A stretch of 64,000 nucleotides of DNA from Janthinobacterium sp. 17J80-10 (GCF_004114795.1 NZ_CP035311.1:1984001-2048000), one strand, 5' to 3'; shown: positions 27,610 to 38,759, counted from the first letter of the stretch. The notes: generated from the sequence alone by a model not told the origin. Numbers and translations: made by a program.

Positions 27610-27960
27610 ATGGAAAACCGGCTCGATTTCAAGTTGCGGGTATTGCGAGGCGACGAAATCGCCCTGGGTCCGGGCAAGGTGGCGTTGCTGGAAGCCATTG
27701 CGGCATGTGGCTCCATCAGTGGTGCTGCACGCGCCATGGGTATGTCCTATCGCCGAGCCTGGTTGCTTGTCGATACGATGAACCGGAGTTTTTCAGAGCC
27801 CCTGGTGATTACGTCCCCTGGGGGGAGCAAGGGCGGCGGCGCTTCGGTGACGCAAACCGGCGAGTCCGTCATGGCGATTTACCGTGCCATGCAACGAAGA
27901 TCAGAGGCGGCAATTCAGGACGATGCGCAGGCTATCCTAAAATTGCTGCACCCTCTCTGA
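27610..27960 (+). CDS. Short ModE-like winged-helix molybdate regulator
   Basis: A 116-residue DNA-binding protein equal to the N-terminal half of ModE. The helix-turn-helix text is ALLEAIAACGSISGAARAM then MSYRRAWLLVDTMN (about 23-58), and the ITSPGGSKGGGA wing follows. The C-terminal molybdate-binding TOBE repeats of full ModE are absent, so it may not sense molybdate itself. A ModE-type palindrome lies 42 bp downstream in front of modA, its probable target. It starts 18 bp after motD, so it may be read through from the flagellar unit. Confidence 0.82.
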   Translation: MENRLDFKLRVLRGDEIALGPGKVALLEAIAACGSISGAARAMGMSYRRAWLLVDTMNRSFSEPLVITSPGGSKGGGASVTQTGESVMAIYRAMQRRSEAAIQDDAQAILKLLHPL

Positions 27961-27969
27961 GATTCATGA

Positions 27970-28797
<828 letters not shown>

Positions 28798-28802
28798 GCA
28801 AG

Positions 28803-29477
28803 ATGCCTAGGCCGGAAGATTGGGGCGCGATTCTGCTGACGCTTAAGTTGGCAACGGTCGTCATGCTGCTTTTGCTGTTGCTTGGCACTCCCATTGCCTG
28901 GTGGCTGGCGCGCACCCGCTCGCGCTGGAAAGGCGTCATCGGCGCAATCGTGGCGCTGCCACTGGTATTGCCACCCACCGTGCTCGGCTTCTATTTGCTG
29001 GTAACAATGGGGCCGAATGGTCCGATCGGAAACCTGACACAGTCGCTCGGCATCGGTTTGCTGCCATTTAGCTTTCCCGGCCTGGTGATCGCATCAGTCT
29101 TCTACTCTTTACCGTTTGCCGTTCAGCCTTTGCAAAATGCCTTTGAGGCGATCGGCAATCGCCCGCTGGAAGTCGCCGCTTCGCTGCGCGCCAGCCCGCT
29201 CGATGCGTTTTTTACCGTGGCATTGCCGCTGGCAAAACCTGGCATCATCAGCGCGGCGATATTGAGTTTTGCCCATACCGTAGGCGAATTCGGCGTGGTG
29301 CTCATGATCGGTGGGAACATACCGGACAAGACACGGGTCGTTTCGGTACAAATTTACGATCATGTGGAGGCGCTGGAATACACGCAGGCGCACTGGCTGT
29401 CTGGTGGCATGCTGGTATTCAGCTTCCTGGTGCTGCTGGCGCTTTACACTTTCAACCCCTCCCGTAAATTGCAATGA
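28803..29477 (+). CDS. modB: Molybdate ABC transporter permease ModB
   Basis: A 224-residue inner-membrane permease with about five membrane helices. The cytoplasmic EAA loop, which docks the ATPase, is [16 protein letters not shown] (about 122-137), followed by [10 protein letters not shown]. It lies 5 bp after modA and its stop overlaps the modC start by four bases (ATGA), so translation is coupled. Confidence 0.96.
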   Translation: MPRPEDWGAILLTLKLATVVMLLLLLLGTPIAWWLARTRSRWKGVIGAIVALPLVLPPTVLGFYLLVTMGPNGPIGNLTQSLGIGLLPFSFPGLVIASVFYSLPFAVQPLQNAFEAIGNRPLEVAASLRASPLDAFFTVALPLAKPGIISAAILSFAHTVGEFGVVLMIGGNIPDKTRVVSVQIYDHVEALEYTQAHWLSGGMLVFSFLVLLALYTFNPSRKLQ

Positions 29478-30562
29478 GTACGCACGGCATCCACGCTGGC
29501 TTCACTATCCGCCGTGACGGCTTTTTCTTGCAGGCGGAACTGGCATTGCCCTCGCGGGGCGTCACGGCAATCGTAGGGCCGTCCGGATGCGGCAAGACCA
29601 CGTTGCTTCGGGCTATCGCGGGGCTGGAACGGCATGCCGGTTATTTAAGCGTTAATGGCGAAACCTGGCAGGATGATGAAAATGGCATATTCGTGCCGAT
29701 ACATCTTCGCGGCGTCGGCTTCGTCTTTCAGGAAGCGAGCCTGTTGCCGCATCTGACGGTACGGCGCAATCTTGAGTTCGGCTGGAAGCGGACAGCGCCG
29801 CCGCTTCGCAAGCTCGAACAGGAACAGATGCTTTCCTTGCTTGGCATTGCACACTTGCTTGACCGGCATCCGGCGGGGCTCTCTGGCGGTGAGCGCCAGC
29901 GCGTCGCGATTGCGCGAACCTTGCTGACCAGTCCGAGCCTGTTGCTGATGGACGAGCCCATGGCCTCCCTTGACATGATGCGCAGGCACGAAGTCTTGCC
30001 CTATCTCGAGCGCATCCATGATGAACTGGCGATCCCCGTCATTTATGTCAGCCACGCGCCAGACGAAGTTGCACGCCTGGCTGACCACATCGTCGTGCTG
30101 GATTGCGGCAGGGTGGCGGCCAGCGGGCCGATTGCCGAAATCACGGCGCGGCTGGATTTGCCCATGGCGTTTGAAGACGATGCGGGTGTCGTCGTTACCG
30201 GGGTTGTCGAGTCTTATGATGAACAATATCAGCTGGCGTGCGTGCGCATTGCGGACGGCCTTATTCGGGTGGCACACCGCAGACTGCCTTTGGGCGCGTC
30301 GCTAAGGGTGCGCATACTGGCGCGTGATGTCGTGCTTAACCTGGGTCCCCATCAAGACACGTCGGCACTCAATCAGTTGCCGGCGGACGTAGTCGCGGAA
30401 ATGCCGGCCAAGACGCAGATGCATGCGATTATCCGACTGGACGCCGCCGGGATACCATTGCTCGCCCGGATTACGCGGTTGTCCCGTGATTGCCTGCATA
30501 TTGCAGCAGGTAAAAAAGTATGGGTACAGTTCAAGGCGACGGCGCTTCTAACGCCAAGTTGA
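29474..30562 (+). CDS. modC: Molybdate ABC transporter ATP-binding protein ModC
   Basis: A 362-residue ATPase. Walker A is GPSGCGKT (35-42), the signature is LSGGERQR (136-143) and Walker B is LLLMDEP. The C-terminal quarter (about 290-355) is the molybdate-binding TOBE domain ([19 protein letters not shown]). It completes modABC. It converges on flgN, with a hairpin between them at 30593-30610. Confidence 0.96.
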   Translation: MSTHGIHAGFTIRRDGFFLQAELALPSRGVTAIVGPSGCGKTTLLRAIAGLERHAGYLSVNGETWQDDENGIFVPIHLRGVGFVFQEASLLPHLTVRRNLEFGWKRTAPPLRKLEQEQMLSLLGIAHLLDRHPAGLSGGERQRVAIARTLLTSPSLLLMDEPMASLDMMRRHEVLPYLERIHDELAIPVIYVSHAPDEVARLADHIVVLDCGRVAASGPIAEITARLDLPMAFEDDAGVVVTGVVESYDEQYQLACVRIADGLIRVAHRRLPLGASLRVRILARDVVLNLGPHQDTSALNQLPADVVAEMPAKTQMHAIIRLDAAGIPLLARITRLSRDCLHIAAGKKVWVQFKATALLTPS

Positions 30563-30592
30563 TTTGGGAATATTTCCCGTGATGCGCCCGTT

Positions 30593-30610
30593 CGCCGTTT
30601 GAAACCGGCG
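30593..30610. terminator. Hairpin between convergent modC and flgN
   Basis: CGCCG-TTTGAAAC-CGGCG, with additional partial pairing in the loop and outer GCGCC/GGCGC (30584-30618). No clear T-run on either side. It may slow transcription from both directions. Confidence 0.35.
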
Positions 30611-30618
30611 GATGGCGC

Positions 30619-31092
30619 CTAGCCGATTGCCAGGCCGCGTCCGCCGGCAGTCACCGAGGATTGCCCGTTGGGGCCGTAGAGTGCCTGGCCTTGCGGGCCA
30701 CCCTTCAGAACGTTCAGGGCGCTTTGATTGCGGTTCAGGTGCTTGCCGATCAACAGGCCATTGCTGCGGTTGACTTCCTTGGCTGCCCTTGCCAGCTCCA
30801 GCAAATTCTGCCACGACTGGTGAATAACTTCTGGCTGGCGGCTTTCCAGCCAGGCTTGCATGCCTGCCTCGGTAGCGGCAAAACCTATGGCGGCCAGGGC
30901 CAGGTGGCGCTCGGCGGCAAGTTCGGACATGCGGGTCACCAGCCGGGTTTTTTCCTCGGTCAGGGCCGTCAGTGCATCGATATCGGCGGTAATCAGCTGG
31001 GCCTGTTCCTCTTTCAAGAGTTCGAGCAGGGTGCGCGCCGTGCGGAGTTCTTCTTGCAGTTGGTGCGCTGGGCTGGTGCCGGATGCGGTCAT
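30619..31092 (-). CDS. flgN: Flagellar chaperone FlgN
   Basis: A 157-residue helical cytoplasmic protein, the export chaperone for hook-filament junction proteins FlgK and FlgL. It has the FlgN pattern of long coiled helices (LLELLKEEQAQLITADIDAL; TEEKTRLVTRMSELA). It follows flgM by two bases on the same strand. The last 30 residues are glycine-rich, a flexible tail. It converges with modC. Confidence 0.88.
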   Translation of the reverse strand: MTASGTSPAHQLQEELRTARTLLELLKEEQAQLITADIDALTALTEEKTRLVTRMSELAAERHLALAAIGFAATEAGMQAWLESRQPEVIHQSWQNLLELARAAKEVNRSNGLLIGKHLNRNQSALNVLKGGPQGQALYGPNGQSSVTAGGRGLAIG

Positions 31093-31094
31093 GT

Positions 31095-31403
31095 CTATGC
31101 CTTACGGGAATGAATCAAATCCTTGACGGAATCGAGCAAGCCATTGGCGACCTTTTCGGGATCAACCTGGAATCTGCCTTCGGCAATTGCCGCCTTGATT
31201 TCCGCCACTTTCTGGGTGTCGAATACGCCTTCGCCGCCGGCCAATGCCTGCAATTGCGAAGAAATCTGTACGCCTTGCTGCGCCGTGCCGGCAGAGCTTG
31301 CCTTGGCCGCACCGCCGGATTTTTCCGCGCCCTTGCTGCCGCGGGCTTCCGTCGTGCCGACCGGCAGGCTGCCGGTTTTCTTGATCGAGTTATCGATTTT
31401 CAC
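31095..31403 (-). CDS. flgM: Anti-sigma-28 factor FlgM
   Basis: A 102-residue protein that binds and holds FliA until it is exported through the finished hook. It has a disordered, charged N-terminal half and the FliA-binding C-terminal helices (VAEIKAAIAEGRFQVDPEKV). The start is GTG 31403 with AAGGA upstream. A sigma-28-type promoter at 31451-31477 lies about 48 bp before it, giving the usual FliA-FlgM feedback. flgN follows in the same unit. Confidence 0.93.
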   Translation of the reverse strand: MKIDNSIKKTGSLPVGTTEARGSKGAEKSGGAAKASSAGTAQQGVQISSQLQALAGGEGVFDTQKVAEIKAAIAEGRFQVDPEKVANGLLDSVKDLIHSRKA

Positions 31404-31450
31404 GATAGTTCCTTGTCCGTTCGGGGTGGATTACCCCTGTCCATGCCCAT

Positions 31451-31477
31451 ATAACGGCATGGCGAGAATAAACTTTA
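31451..31477 (-). promoter_or_regulatory. Sigma-28-type promoter of flgM-flgN
   Basis: Read on the minus strand: TAAAGTTT (31477-31470), 11-bp spacer, GCCGTTAT (31458-31451). It lies about 48 bp before the flgM GTG, a normal distance. Confidence 0.85.
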
Positions 31478-31530
31478 GGAACCAATCTAACATTATTTAA
31501 TGGGTGCGGCCAGAAAAATATTCCATGTTT

Positions 31531-32235
31531 TCAATAAGTTACTTCCACAATGCCACCGTTTTTTGCCACGCCGCTGACCACCTGGCCGCTGGGCGTACGG
31601 GCCTGGACGACTTGGCCGTCCGCCGCATTGTTCAAGGCCTTTGCCTCTGCCGAGATGCGGAAGCCCGCGCCGGCCGATGTCAGGCGCACGGTCTGGCCCT
31701 GCAGGACGGCGGCCTGGGCGCGCAGCGCATCGCTGCGCAAGGGCGCGCCGGCAGGCAGTGACACTGCAAGTGCGCGTCCGAGCGCTTGCGACGTTTCGGT
31801 CAGGATGCCGGCAGGCAGCTGGGTCAGGTCACCCCGGGCTTTCGCCAGGTGTTGCGGCATGACCACCTGTCCCTGGGCCAGTGGCGCAGCTGTCGTGAGG
31901 TATTCAGCCACGACCTTGATGGTTGCAGGAATATACACAGTCCAGGTAACCGGCACGGCGCACCGTACCCCGACCGTGGTGCGCCCCCACACCCGGCTGC
32001 CAGGCGGCATGAAGGCTTCCGGGGCGGCGCAGGCCGCGAGGTTGGCGCGCTCGTCCAGGGCGCTGGCGCTGATGCTGACTTGTCCGGGCAAGCCTGCGCT
32101 CTGGATGCGCAGGAATTGTTCAACCACCTTGCGGATGGTTTCCGGATCTTGCCTGGCGGGGGGCTGCTGTGCGATTGCCGTCCCGGCAAGCGTCAGGACG
32201 ATGGCGAACAGGCTTGCCTTGATTGGCTGATGCAT
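31531..32235 (-). CDS. flgA: Flagellar P-ring assembly chaperone FlgA
   Basis: A 234-residue periplasmic chaperone for FlgI. The start at 32235 gives a clean signal peptide (MHQPIKASLFAIVLTLAGTA then IAQ). In-frame ATGs at 32268 and 32292 would lengthen it. The C-terminal SAF/FlgA domain has PLRSDALRAQAAVLQGQTV and ends GGIVEVTY. It is divergent from flgB. A sigma-28-type promoter at 32378-32404 points toward it, and flgM-flgN lie downstream with their own promoter. Confidence 0.9.
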   Translation of the reverse strand: MHQPIKASLFAIVLTLAGTAIAQQPPARQDPETIRKVVEQFLRIQSAGLPGQVSISASALDERANLAACAAPEAFMPPGSRVWGRTTVGVRCAVPVTWTVYIPATIKVVAEYLTTAAPLAQGQVVMPQHLAKARGDLTQLPAGILTETSQALGRALAVSLPAGAPLRSDALRAQAAVLQGQTVRLTSAGAGFRISAEAKALNNAADGQVVQARTPSGQVVSGVAKNGGIVEVTY

Positions 32236-32377
32236 GGTTTTTGCGGGAAGATGTCTTGTGCTGCCCATGATAACGGCGTCACCTTCGGGCAAAGCAGGGA
32301 ACAGGACGGGGTTTTGCGCGCTTATCTTCCGATCGGAGGCGGCATTGACTGCTTAATATCGAGCCTGTACAAAACCA

Positions 32378-32404
32378 TTATCGGCCCAAAGCGCAATTTC
32401 TTTA
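32378..32404 (-). promoter_or_regulatory. Sigma-28-type promoter of flgA
   Basis: Minus strand: TAAAGAAA (32404-32397), 11-bp spacer, GCCGATAA (32385-32378). The -10 is exact and the -35 partial. It lies in the flgA-flgB divergent gap, about 140 bp before the chosen flgA start. Confidence 0.7.
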
Positions 32405-32426
32405 GGCCGGTGTCGCGGAGGCGGGC

Positions 32427-32840
32427 ATGATCGGAAAACTGGATGAATACCTGCGGTTCAATGAAACCGCCCTGAATTTGCGCGGGCAGCGCCAGCAATT
32501 GCTGGCGTCGAACATCGCCAATGCGGACACCCCGAATTTCAAGGCGCGCGACATCGATTTTAACAAGGCGCTGCAGGGGGCGATGGCCAAAGGTGGGCCG
32601 ACCCAGGCGCCGGCGCTGGCGAAAACCTCTACGGTACACCTGAGTGCAGGCGCTGGCAATGCGGTGGGTGATGCGCCGCTCCTGTACCGCAAGGAACAGC
32701 AAGGCAATATCGACGGCAATACGGTCAACATGGATGTGGAGCGTAACCAGTTCACCGATAACGCCATCCGTTATGAAGCCGGCCTGACTCTCATTAACGC
32801 GCAAATCAGAAAAATGATGAGCGCCATCCAGGGGCAATGA
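32427..32840 (+). CDS. flgB: Flagellar proximal rod protein FlgB
   Basis: A 137-residue rod protein. It has the rod-type N-terminal segment [21 protein letters not shown] (about 27-47) and a helical C-terminus. GGAGGCGGGC precedes the ATG. First gene of the flgB-L run on the plus strand; it ends overlapping an ATG of flgC. Confidence 0.96.
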   Translation: MIGKLDEYLRFNETALNLRGQRQQLLASNIANADTPNFKARDIDFNKALQGAMAKGGPTQAPALAKTSTVHLSAGAGNAVGDAPLLYRKEQQGNIDGNTVNMDVERNQFTDNAIRYEAGLTLINAQIRKMMSAIQGQ

Positions 32841-32842
32841 CC

Positions 32843-33247
32843 ATGTCACTCTTTAATATTTTTAATGTCGCCGGCTCCGCCATGAGCGCGCAGTCGCAGC
32901 GGCTGAATGTGGTGGCCAGCAATATTGCCAATGCCGACAGCACCACCAGTTCGACCGGCCAAACCTACAAGGCCAAGCAGGTGGTATTCCAGGCCGTGCC
33001 GATGGCTGCGCCGGAAGCCGCCGGGGTGCGGGTGCAGAAAGTGGTGGAAGATGCTTCGCCGCCGAAAATGCTGTACGACCCGAAGCATCCGCAAGCCGAT
33101 GAACAGGGTTATGTGGCCATGCCAAACGTGAATGTGGTGGAAGAGATGGTTAACATGATTTCGGCGTCGCGTTCCTACCAGACCAACGTCGACACCATGA
33201 ATGCAGCCAAGACGCTGCTGATGAAAACACTGGCAATCGGTCAGTAA
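32843..33247 (+). CDS. flgC: Flagellar proximal rod protein FlgC
   Basis: A 134-residue rod protein. It has [20 protein letters not shown] near residues 23-42 and the C-terminal rod/hook motif [18 protein letters not shown]. The start at 32843 is preferred because AGGGG is eight bases upstream; the ATG at 32837 overlaps the flgB stop and leaves only two bases after AGGGG. Confidence 0.96.
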   Translation: MSLFNIFNVAGSAMSAQSQRLNVVASNIANADSTTSSTGQTYKAKQVVFQAVPMAAPEAAGVRVQKVVEDASPPKMLYDPKHPQADEQGYVAMPNVNVVEEMVNMISASRSYQTNVDTMNAAKTLLMKTLAIGQ

Positions 33248-33261
33248 GAAAGGGAGTTCGC

Positions 33262-33939
33262 ATGACGACCATACAAAGTAACAGCGGCGTGTCAACAAGC
33301 TTGATGGACGCGGTCAATGGCAACAGTTCGGCCAAGGCCAAGGATACGGTCGTGGAAGCGCAGGATCGCTTCATGACCCTGCTGGTGACGCAGATGCGCA
33401 ACCAGGATCCGCTGAACCCGATGGACAATGCGCAGATGACCAGCCAGCTGGCGCAGCTGTCGACCGTCAGCGGTATTGAGAAATTGAATGCAGCGCTGGA
33501 GAACCTGATGGGCAGCTACCAGGCCAGCCAGACGCTGCAGGCGACCGGCATGATCGGCCACGGCGTACTGGCCACCGGTAACAGCGTGCAGCTGAGCGAA
33601 GGCGAGGCCCTGATGGGCGTCGAACTCGCCGGGCCGGCCGACAAGGTGCAGGTGACGATTCGCGACGCCAGCGGCACCGCGGTCCACAGTTTTGCGCTGG
33701 AGAACCAGGCCGCAGGCACCTATCCGCTGGCCTGGGATGGCAAGAACGATGCCGGCACTACGCTGCCCGACGGCAAATATACGTTTGACGTCAAGGCCAC
33801 TGCAGGTGAGCAAAGCGTCACCGCCACCGCCCTGAGCTTCGGCCAGGTTGCCAGCGTTTCCACGGGAAGCGGGGGCATCAAGGTCAATGTACCGACCCTC
33901 GGCGCCCTGAATTTCGCCGATATTCGTCAGATTCTCTGA
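33262..33939 (+). CDS. flgD: Hook-capping scaffold FlgD
   Basis: A 225-residue protein that caps the growing hook. The conserved N-terminal segment is RFMTLLVTQMRNQDPLNPMD (about 36-55). The C-terminal part folds as FlgD Ig/Tudor-type beta domains (AWDGKNDAGTTLPDGKYTF). GGAG precedes the ATG; the gap to flgC is 14 bp. Confidence 0.95.
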   Translation: MTTIQSNSGVSTSLMDAVNGNSSAKAKDTVVEAQDRFMTLLVTQMRNQDPLNPMDNAQMTSQLAQLSTVSGIEKLNAALENLMGSYQASQTLQATGMIGHGVLATGNSVQLSEGEALMGVELAGPADKVQVTIRDASGTAVHSFALENQAAGTYPLAWDGKNDAGTTLPDGKYTFDVKATAGEQSVTATALSFGQVASVSTGSGGIKVNVPTLGALNFADIRQIL

Positions 33940-33973
33940 CTGTTGCGCACACCATCGTTATAAGGGGAACATC

Positions 33974-35254
33974 ATGAGTTTTCAGCAAGGTTTGAGCGGT
34001 CTGAGCGCAGCATCCAAAAGCCTGGACGCGATCGGCAACAATGTTGCCAACTCCAATACGGTCGGATTCAAGGCGTCGCAGGCGCAGTTTGCCGACGTCT
34101 ATGCCAGTTCGCTGACGGGTGCCGGCACCGGCCAGGTGGGTATCGGCGTGCAAGTGGCTGCAGTTGCCCAGCAATTCACGCAAGGTAACATCACCGGCTC
34201 CAATAATCCGCTCGATGTCGCCATCAATGGCGGCGGGTTTTTCCGCATGAGCGATAACGGCACGATCAACTATGCGCGCAATGGCCAGTTCCAGCTCGAC
34301 CAGAATGGCTTTATCGTCAGTTCCAGCGGTGCGCGGCTGACAGGCTACGTCGCCAATAACGTCGGTGTCCTGTCCACCGGCGCGCCGGCCGACCTGAATA
34401 TCAACACCGCCGACTTGCCACCGAACGAGTCATCGGAAGTGAACGTTCTGCTCAACCTGGATTCCCGCAAGCCGGCAATCGACCAGACGGTCGATCCTTT
34501 CGACATCAACGATCCGGCGACCTACCACAATGCGACCTCGGTATCGGTGTTCGACAGCCTTGGCAATTCGCACGTGATGCAAACCTTTTTCGTGAAGACT
34601 TCGCCGTTGCCAGCCGATCCTCCGGGAACCCTGGCAACCTGGCAAGTATATGGTGCGGTCGATGGCGCGCTGCTGCCGGCGCCGGCTGGCGGCAATATCG
34701 GTTCGTTGACTTTTGCCTCTGACGGCAGCATCGACACGGCCGCAACCACACTGCCGCTGGCGAATATCCAGTTGCCGGTGTCCACCGGCGCAACCACGCC
34801 GATCGGCGGCGGTGCCGGCATCAGCGTTGATTTTACCGGCACGACGCAGTTTGGTTCGGCCTTCAGCGTCAATACGCTGAACCAGGATGGCTATGCTTCC
34901 GGGCGTTTATCCGGTTTCAACATCGGCGATGACGGCATCATCACCGGCCGCTATACCAACGGCAAATCAGCGACGCTTGGACAAGTGGTGCTGGCCAATT
35001 TCACCAACCCGAACGGCTTGCAACCACTCGGCAACAACGTCTGGGCATCGACCTCCACATCCGGCCCGGAACTGGTGGGCGGCCCCGGCTCGGGAAGCCT
35101 GGGATCGCTGCAATCGTCGGCAGTGGAAGACTCGAACGTCGACCTCACCGCCGAGCTGGTCAACATGATCACCGCGCAGCGCTTTTACCAGGCCAATGCG
35201 CAAACCATCAAGACCCAGGATCAGGTGATGCAGACGCTGGTCAATCTGCGCTAA
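33974..35254 (+). CDS. flgE: Flagellar hook protein FlgE
   Basis: A 426-residue hook subunit. N-terminal GLSGLSAASKSLDAIGNNVA and C-terminal VDLTAELVNMITAQRFYQAN are the paired coiled ends of the rod/hook family. The central region is the hook D1/D2 beta domain. Length is close to the usual 400-450. It lies 34 bp after flgD. Confidence 0.96.
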   Translation: MSFQQGLSGLSAASKSLDAIGNNVANSNTVGFKASQAQFADVYASSLTGAGTGQVGIGVQVAAVAQQFTQGNITGSNNPLDVAINGGGFFRMSDNGTINYARNGQFQLDQNGFIVSSSGARLTGYVANNVGVLSTGAPADLNINTADLPPNESSEVNVLLNLDSRKPAIDQTVDPFDINDPATYHNATSVSVFDSLGNSHVMQTFFVKTSPLPADPPGTLATWQVYGAVDGALLPAPAGGNIGSLTFASDGSIDTAATTLPLANIQLPVSTGATTPIGGGAGISVDFTGTTQFGSAFSVNTLNQDGYASGRLSGFNIGDDGIITGRYTNGKSATLGQVVLANFTNPNGLQPLGNNVWASTSTSGPELVGGPGSGSLGSLQSSAVEDSNVDLTAELVNMITAQRFYQANAQTIKTQDQVMQTLVNLR

Positions 35255-35295
35255 TGACGCCCATCGTTCGCAGCTGACAGGCCACAGGAGAAACC

Positions 35296-36036
35296 ATGGA
35301 CCGCATGATCTACACCGCCATGACTGGCGCCAAGCATATCCTGGAAAAGCAGGCCACCACTTCGCACAACCTGGCCAATGCCACGACCAATGGTTTTCGC
35401 GCCCAGCTGGACACCTTTCGCGCCGTGCCGGTGCAGGGCGCGGATCTGCCCACGCGCGCCTTCGTGGTCGATTCGACGGTAGGCGCGGATTTTCGCGCCG
35501 GGCCGATCCAGCAGACCGGGCGGGAACTGGATGTGGCGGTGCAGGGGCAGGGCTGGATCGCCGTGCAGCTCGAAGACGGCAGCGAAGCCTATACCCGCAA
35601 CGGCAGCCTCAAGCTTAGCGAGAACGGCATCCTGCAGACGCAATCCGGCCTGAACGTGCAAGGCGACGGCGGCCCGATCACCGTGCCGCCGGATGCCGCC
35701 CTGGCGATCGCCAAGGATGGCACGGTGTCGGCGGTTTCCACGGCGACCAAGCCGGCGATCAATACCGTGCTCGGACGCATCAAGCTGGTCAATCCTGAGC
35801 AGGCTGAACTGGTGCGCGGCGACGATGGCCTGTTCCGCCTGAAAAGCGGCGAGCCGGCCGACAACGCAGAAAACGTCACCCTGATCGGCGCTTCGCTGGA
35901 GGGCAGCAACGTCAATGTGGTTGATGAAATGGTCAACATGATCAGCCTGGCGCGGCAGTTCGAGATGCACATGAATTTGTTGAAGAACGCCGAGAATAAC
36001 GCCAACAAAGCCGCGCAGCTCCTCTCTTTGAGTTAG
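35296..36036 (+). CDS. flgF: Flagellar proximal rod protein FlgF
   Basis: A 246-residue rod protein starting [15 protein letters not shown]. Family ends are [20 protein letters not shown] and [30 protein letters not shown] precedes the ATG. It has the same domain plan as FlgG but is shorter, as usual. Confidence 0.96.
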   Translation: MDRMIYTAMTGAKHILEKQATTSHNLANATTNGFRAQLDTFRAVPVQGADLPTRAFVVDSTVGADFRAGPIQQTGRELDVAVQGQGWIAVQLEDGSEAYTRNGSLKLSENGILQTQSGLNVQGDGGPITVPPDAALAIAKDGTVSAVSTATKPAINTVLGRIKLVNPEQAELVRGDDGLFRLKSGEPADNAENVTLIGASLEGSNVNVVDEMVNMISLARQFEMHMNLLKNAENNANKAAQLLSLS

Positions 36037-36118
36037 ACCGGGGTGGCGGATAATTGAATTATGGGGTGTCTTCCCTGGAAGGCGCCGATGGACAGGCAGC
36101 AGTCAGCTGGAGAATGAA

Positions 36119-36901
36119 ATGATACGCTCACTATGGATAGCCAAAACCGGTCTGGAAGCCCAGCAGACGCAGATGGATGTCATCTCCAATAACCTTGCCA
36201 ACGTCGGCACCACCGGCTTCAAGCGTTCGCGCGCGGTATTCGAGGATTTGCTTTACCAGACCATTCGCCAGCCGGGCGCGCAGTCGTCGCAGCAAAGCCA
36301 GCTGCCGTCGGGCCTGCAACTGGGCACCGGCGTGCGCCCTGTTGCAACCGAGCGCATTCATACCCAGGGCAACCTGCAACAGACCGGCAACGCCAAGGAT
36401 GTGGCAATCCAGGGCGCGGGCTTTTTCCAGGTATTGATGCCGGACGGCAGCGCCGCCTACACCCGCGACGGCTCTTTCCAGGTCGATAACCAGGGCCAGC
36501 TGGTGACTTCCAGCGGTTTCGTGCTGCAACCGGCGATTACCATTCCGGATAATGCCCAGTCCGTCACCATCGCCCGCGACGGCACGGTGTCAGTGCAGGT
36601 CTCGGGAGCAGCGGCGCCGACCGCGGTAGGCGCATTGCAGCTGACGACGTTCATCAATCCGGCCGGCCTGGAAAGCAAGGGCGAAAACCTGTATGCGGAA
36701 ACCGGCGCATCGGGCACCCCGAACACCAATACGCCTGGCACCAACGGCGCCGGCACGCTGTTGCAGAGCTATACCGAAACTTCGAACGTCAACGTGGTCG
36801 AGGAACTGGTCAACATGATCCAGACCCAGCGCGCCTACGAAATCAACAGCAAGGCCATCAGCACCTCGGACCAGATGCTGCAGCGCCTGGGTCAGCTGTA
36901 A
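36119..36901 (+). CDS. flgG: Flagellar distal rod protein FlgG
   Basis: A 260-residue distal rod subunit (260 in E. coli as well). It starts [20 protein letters not shown] and ends [19 protein letters not shown] then [23 protein letters not shown] precedes the start. The gap from flgF is 82 bp, the widest within flgB-J, without a clear promoter. Confidence 0.97.
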   Translation: MIRSLWIAKTGLEAQQTQMDVISNNLANVGTTGFKRSRAVFEDLLYQTIRQPGAQSSQQSQLPSGLQLGTGVRPVATERIHTQGNLQQTGNAKDVAIQGAGFFQVLMPDGSAAYTRDGSFQVDNQGQLVTSSGFVLQPAITIPDNAQSVTIARDGTVSVQVSGAAAPTAVGALQLTTFINPAGLESKGENLYAETGASGTPNTNTPGTNGAGTLLQSYTETSNVNVVEELVNMIQTQRAYEINSKAISTSDQMLQRLGQL

Positions 36902-36923
36902 TCGGCTTGCAGGAGATTCAGCC

Positions 36924-37595
36924 ATGAAAAACGCATTCAGGGTATTTTTTTCCATTCTTGCCGCCGGCTATCTTGCTGGCTGCGCAATGACGCCTGATTC
37001 CATCGTGCAGGGACCGACCTCGGCAAGGCCCATGCCGCCGGTGGCGAGCGGCCAGGCCAATGGCGCGATTTTCCAGTCTGCTTCGTATCGGCCGATATTC
37101 GAAGACCGCCGCGCGCGCTTCGTCGGCGATATCCTGACCATGACCATCAGCGAAAAAACCAGCGCCAACAAGGCTGCCGGCAATTCCGGCAGCAAGAGCG
37201 GCAGCGTCGAGACAGGCGTGACTGCACTGTTCGGCGCCCCGGCTTCACTGCTGGGACGCACGAATGCGGCGGCGTCGTCCGCCAACGATTTCAGCGAAAA
37301 GGGCGCGACCAGTTCGAGCAACAATTTCACTGGCACCATTGGCGTCACGGTGGTTGATGTTCTCCCCAATGGCAACCTCGTGGTTAGCGGGGAAAAGCAG
37401 GTCGCGTTTGACAAGGGCACCGAATTCATCCGGGTTTCAGGCGTTGTCAATCCTGATCAAATCCGTCCTGGCAACAACATCCTGTCGAGCCAGGTCGCCG
37501 ATGCACGCATCGAATACCGCACCAACAGCCATGTCGATGGCGCAGAAATGATGGGTATCCTGACGCGTTTCTTCCTGAGCGTTTTGCCGCTGTAA
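36924..37595 (+). CDS. flgH: Flagellar L-ring lipoprotein FlgH
   Basis: A 223-residue outer-membrane lipoprotein. The signal peptide ends in the lipobox LAGC with the lipidated Cys20. Conserved L-ring text includes RPIFEDRRARFVGDILT and the C-terminal ARIEYRT...GWLTRFF-type end (here MMGILTRFFLSVLPL). AGGAG precedes the start. It builds the L ring with the P ring of FlgI, confirming a Gram-negative envelope. Confidence 0.96.
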   Translation: MKNAFRVFFSILAAGYLAGCAMTPDSIVQGPTSARPMPPVASGQANGAIFQSASYRPIFEDRRARFVGDILTMTISEKTSANKAAGNSGSKSGSVETGVTALFGAPASLLGRTNAAASSANDFSEKGATSSSNNFTGTIGVTVVDVLPNGNLVVSGEKQVAFDKGTEFIRVSGVVNPDQIRPGNNILSSQVADARIEYRTNSHVDGAEMMGILTRFFLSVLPL

Positions 37596-37618
37596 TGCCA
37601 GGCCGCCCGGAGCTGACC

Positions 37619-38749
37619 ATGAATATCCTGTCCAACATCTCTTCGCCGATGAAACGCAGCCTGGCGTTGCTGGTTGTCGCAGCCTGCATGGCGGCGTCGC
37701 CGGCGCATGCCGAGCGCCTCAAGGACCTGGCCAGCATCCAGGGGGTGCGCCAGAACCAGTTGCTCGGCTATGGCCTGGTGGTCGGCCTCGACGGCAGCGG
37801 CGACCAGACCACGCAAACGCCGTTTACCGTGCAAAGCGTCATGAGCATGCTGCAACAGATGGGCGTGAACCTGCCGCCGGCGTCGTCGCTGCAGCTGAAA
37901 AACGTCGCGGCAGTCATGGTGACAACGTCGCTGCCGGCCTTTGCCCGGCCGGGCCAGGCACTGGATGTGACGGTTTCCTCGATGGGCAATGCCAAGAGCC
38001 TGCGTGGCGGTACCCTCCTGATGACGCCGCTGAAGGGCGCCGATGGGCAAATTTACGGTATCGCGCAGGGCAATGTGCTGGTTGGTGGCGTCGGTGCGGC
38101 AGCCAGCGGCAGCAAGACCCAGGTCAACCACCTGAGTGTGGGCCGCATTTCGAATGGCGCCACCGTCGAGCGCGCCGTGCCAACCGTGCTGGGGCAGGGC
38201 GATTCGGTGTACCTGGAGTTGAACGATACGGATTTTTCCACTGCCAGCCGCGTGGTGGATGCTGTCAACCGGCGCTTCGGCGCGGAAACGGCGGCAGCGC
38301 AGGATGGCCGCGTGATCCGCGTGCGCGCGCCAGCGGACAGCAGCGCCCGCGTGGCTTTTCTCGGTGCGCTGGAAAGCATCGACCTGGCGCCGGCGCAATC
38401 TGCCGCCAAGGTCATCCTGAACGCCCGCACCGGTTCGGTTGTGATGAACCAGGCGGTAACACTGGAAAGTTGTGCCGTATCGCACGGTAACCTGTCGATC
38501 GTCATCAATACCGACTCGGCCGTCAGCCAGCCAGCCCCCCTGTCGGGTGGACAGACGGTGGTGACCCAGACTTCGCAGATCGATATCCGCAAGGAGCCAG
38601 GGCAAGTATTAATGCTCAAGGGAGGCGCGTCACTGGCGGAAGTGGTCAAGGCACTGAATGCGATTGGCGCCACGCCGCAGGACTTGCTGGCGATATTGCA
38701 AGCCATGAAGGCGGCAGGCTCACTGCGCGCCGAACTGGAAATCATCTAA
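37619..38749 (+). CDS. flgI: Flagellar P-ring protein FlgI
   Basis: A 376-residue periplasmic ring protein. The signal peptide runs to about residue 31 (SPAHA). The mature start ERLKDLASIQGVRQNQLLGY is the family signature, and DGSGDQT follows. The start 37619 has CGGAG six bases upstream; 37649 is an alternative. It follows flgH by 23 bp. Confidence 0.96.
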   Translation: MNILSNISSPMKRSLALLVVAACMAASPAHAERLKDLASIQGVRQNQLLGYGLVVGLDGSGDQTTQTPFTVQSVMSMLQQMGVNLPPASSLQLKNVAAVMVTTSLPAFARPGQALDVTVSSMGNAKSLRGGTLLMTPLKGADGQIYGIAQGNVLVGGVGAAASGSKTQVNHLSVGRISNGATVERAVPTVLGQGDSVYLELNDTDFSTASRVVDAVNRRFGAETAAAQDGRVIRVRAPADSSARVAFLGALESIDLAPAQSAAKVILNARTGSVVMNQAVTLESCAVSHGNLSIVINTDSAVSQPAPLSGGQTVVTQTSQIDIRKEPGQVLMLKGGASLAEVVKALNAIGATPQDLLAILQAMKAAGSLRAELEII

Positions 38750-38759
38750 GACCGGCACC